DNA from: Sphingobacteriia bacterium
GTDB lineage: Bacteria > Bacteroidota > Bacteroidia > NS11-12g > UBA955
Direction: 5' to 3'
Assembly (NCBI GenBank): GCA_021151535.1
Contig: JAGKXC010000007.1
Location: forward strand, 1 to 64,000
DNA length: 64,000 nucleotides
The translations under genes and the position numbers were made by a program. Below the pieces are notes generated by a model. That model saw only the letters and a program-made list of their open reading frames with translations. It did not search any database and had not been told where the DNA came from. How positions within the stretch are numbered: position 1 is the first letter of the stretch; each line of letters begins with the position of its first letter. Positions 62,289 through 64,000 of this stretch are shown here, piece after piece.

Positions 62289-64000
62289 TTATTTGAAAAA
62301 GTTTGCTTTCATAGCGTTATGGTTTCTGCTTTTGGGTAAGGTTTATGCCCAGCGCGCAGATAGTTTATATGAAAAGGCTGCGGTCATTCATTACGATTTT
62401 TTAGAACCTAAAACTTATATCATCCGAAACATTCTTGTTTCTGAGGTTAATGGTAGGCCGGTAATGAAATCGCAGGTTCTATTTTATTCCGGACTTTCTA
62501 TAGGTCAGAAGATTAAAATACCCGGATCAGAGATTGCCAAATCAGTAGAAAATCTCTGGGCGCGCGATTTCTTTAGCGATATTCAGGTTTATTTTCAGCC
62601 AATCAACGATGAGGAAATTGTGGTTCATTACCGCGTACAGGATCAACCTCGTTTAAATGGCCATAGATTTATTGGATTAACAAATGCTCAGGCTAAGACT
62701 TTAAAGGAAGAGGTTGGATTGAAGAAAGGCATGTATATCAATCCCAATTTGGTAAATAGGAGTATTGATAAGGTATTGAAGTATTATCAAGAAAAGGGAT
62801 TCTATAACGTTAAGTGTTATATCAATCGCAAGCAAGCCTTCAATCAGGATAGCACCGCAATGGTAGGTTATGAGAATTTTGATTTTGTAATTGATAGAGG
62901 TCCGAAAGTAAAAGTTTACGATTTCGACTTTGAAGGAAACAACATGGTGGCAGATGCGGATTTGAGGAAGAGTATTAAAGGTGTAAAGCGAAGATTTAAC
63001 AAGGTTAATATTTTTAAATCATCGAAATACATTGAATCCAAGTTTGCAGAGGAGAGAGACAATATTGTAAAATATTATTTAAGTAAGGGTTATCGTGATG
63101 TTAGAATCATTAGCGACAGCGTTTCTTTAATGAACAGCAAACGTGTAATTATACATATTTCAGTATTTGAAGGCAACTTATACCGTTATCGGAATATTTC
63201 TTGGAAGGGCAATTTGAAATACCGAACCGGCATGTTAGATACGGTTTTGGGAATCAAGAAGGGCGATATATTTAATCAGAGTTTATTGGATGAGCGGTTG
63301 AGGAACAACCAAGGTGGCTTTGACGTGCAAAGCTTATACATGGATGATGGTTATCTTTTCTTTCAAATGACAGAAGTAGAAACCGGTGTTTACAATGATA
63401 GCATTGATTTGGAGATTCGTATCAATGAAGGCCCTAGGGCAACCATCGCTTCTGTTACTTGGGAAGGGAATACCAAAACGAGCGACAGGGTAATTCAAAG
63501 AGAAATTAGAACAAAGCCGGGCGATGTTTTTAGCAGGAGTGATATTCAAAGAACCATGCGCGATTTGGCCGCTTTGAATTTGTTTGATCCTGCGAAATTG
63601 AATGTGAATCCAAAGCCGAACCCAGAAGATGGTACGGTTGACATCAAGTATACAGTTGTTGAAAAACCAAGTGACCAGATTGAATTGAGCGGCGGCTGGG
63701 GTGGCGGAGGCTACCAATACGGTTTGGGTTATAATACAACGCCTACTTTGATTGGTACAGCGGGTATTATGTTAAACAATTTCAGCAGAAGAAAGATGTT
63801 TAAGCCTGAGTTATGGAATCCAGTACCAACGGGCGATGGCCAGAAATTGAGTTTGAGAGCGCAAAGTAATGGTGCGTTGTATCAAGGTTATACATTCTCT
63901 TATACAGAGCCATGGTTTGGTGGTAAAAAGCCCAATAGTTTAAGTGTGAGTATTTTCCATACTGTAAATGCATTTGACTATTTACCAAAGAGCAATGATG
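62272..64000 (+). CDS. bamA: outer-membrane assembly factor BamA (5' part)
   Basis: The frame stays open to the window end, about 576 codons. The product has a signal peptide (FIALWFLLLGKVYAQ) and POTRA repeats (KMPxxxx-type strands such as VRIISD and the EGNTKTSDRVI segment) leading to the barrel, whose first strands (LSGGWGGGGYQYGLGY) are visible. BamA inserts beta-barrels into the outer membrane. The start is uncertain: GTG at 62272, or TTG at 62281 or 62260; all overlap uppS. Downstream ompH/skp would be expected beyond the window. Confidence 0.9.
   Translation, partial: MSKLHNYLKKFAFIALWFLLLGKVYAQRADSLYEKAAVIHYDFLEPKTYIIRNILVSEVNGRPVMKSQVLFYSGLSIGQKIKIPGSEIAKSVENLWARDFFSDIQVYFQPINDEEIVVHYRVQDQPRLNGHRFIGLTNAQAKTLKEEVGLKKGMYINPNLVNRSIDKVLKYYQEKGFYNVKCYINRKQAFNQDSTAMVGYENFDFVIDRGPKVKVYDFDFEGNNMVADADLRKSIKGVKRRFNKVNIFKSSKYIESKFAEERDNIVKYYLSKGYRDVRIISDSVSLMNSKRVIIHISVFEGNLYRYRNISWKGNLKYRTGMLDTVLGIKKGDIFNQSLLDERLRNNQGGFDVQSLYMDDGYLFFQMTEVETGVYNDSIDLEIRINEGPRATIASVTWEGNTKTSDRVIQREIRTKPGDVFSRSDIQRTMRDLAALNLFDPAKLNVNPKPNPEDGTVDIKYTVVEKPSDQIELSGGWGGGGYQYGLGYNTTPTLIGTAGIMLNNFSRRKMFKPELWNPVPTGDGQKLSLRAQSNGALYQGYTFSYTEPWFGGKKPNSLSVSIFHTVNAFDYLPKSND

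Noticed and set aside
1..64000. Insertion sequence, prophage or defence island
   Set aside because: No transposase, integrase, phage, restriction or toxin-antitoxin gene found; gene order and composition look like chromosomal core.

Overview
The window is chromosomal DNA of a Gram-negative member of the Bacteroidota. The markers are a type IX secretion (T9SS) C-terminal sorting domain, gliding or T9SS proteins (GldH, a GldE-like protein, two PorG/DUF6089 barrels), a TonB receptor paired with a DUF4249 lipoprotein, an S46 dipeptidyl peptidase, an UpxY-type NusG paralogue, lipid A kinase LpxK and BamA. Promoters have the Bacteroidota -7 form TAnnTTTG or TAnnTTCG, and no purine-rich ribosome binding sites are evident. 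G+C looks like the low 40s percent by eye. The order within the phylum cannot be fixed from the sequence. No rRNA, tRNA, insertion sequence, prophage or CRISPR array was found. The gene content is mostly core.

Layout. 1-5.2 kb: end of a large T9SS-exported beta-helix protein, a beta-CASP nuclease and lpxK. 5.2-7.4 kb: gldH and a ComM/YifB ATPase, closed by a hairpin shared with the convergent S46 peptidase gene (7.4-9.6 kb). 9.6-12.5 kb: a ligase-associated exonuclease and ATP-dependent DNA ligase overlapping by ATGA. 12.5-15.5 kb: pyrE and a Nudix gene that diverge from overlapping start codons, then coaD, rsmD and DUF3822. 15.6-17.2 kb: an abundant-type OmpA protein with calcium-binding TSP3 repeats.

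17.4-26.6 kb: a long minus-strand envelope run (folK, wbqC-like, flippase, dut, sugar nucleotidyltransferase, TPR protein, DUF4292, EnvC-like protein, then 3-hydroxyacyl-CoA dehydrogenase and a Rieske-like lipoprotein). 26.6-32 kb: M16 protease, CpsB-type PHP phosphatase and di-haem cytochrome c peroxidase. 32-35.4 kb: ATP-grasp enzyme, a 51-residue membrane protein, accA and a FabK-like flavoenzyme. 35.5-41.2 kb: UpxY/PIG-L pair, membrane Fe-S protein, tatA, gatA and a transglycosylase-like LysM protein lacking the expected catalytic glutamate. 41.2-43.3 kb: a DUF5916 gene split by a frameshift.

43.3-50.7 kb: AIM24, a fumarylacetoacetase-like enzyme, an RmlD-like reductase, nbaC, a long PurF homologue, frr and purK. 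50.8-58.5 kb: GldE-like protein, an uncharacterised pair of related outer-membrane barrels, DUF4249 with its TonB receptor, and DUF4197. 58.6-64 kb: a methyltransferase and the conserved porG-porG-uppS-bamA group; bamA runs off the end.

Main points for a second look: the CATG overlap of the pyrE and Nudix start codons with crossed promoters; many -7 boxes only 4-7 nt from start codons, which predicts leaderless mRNAs; an abundant ATCGCC/GGCGAT word; two copies of the palindrome TGATAATTATCA upstream of genes; tandem paralogous barrels (52.3-53.9 and 59.6-61.5 kb); several apparent pseudoenzymes; and the broken DUF5916 gene.
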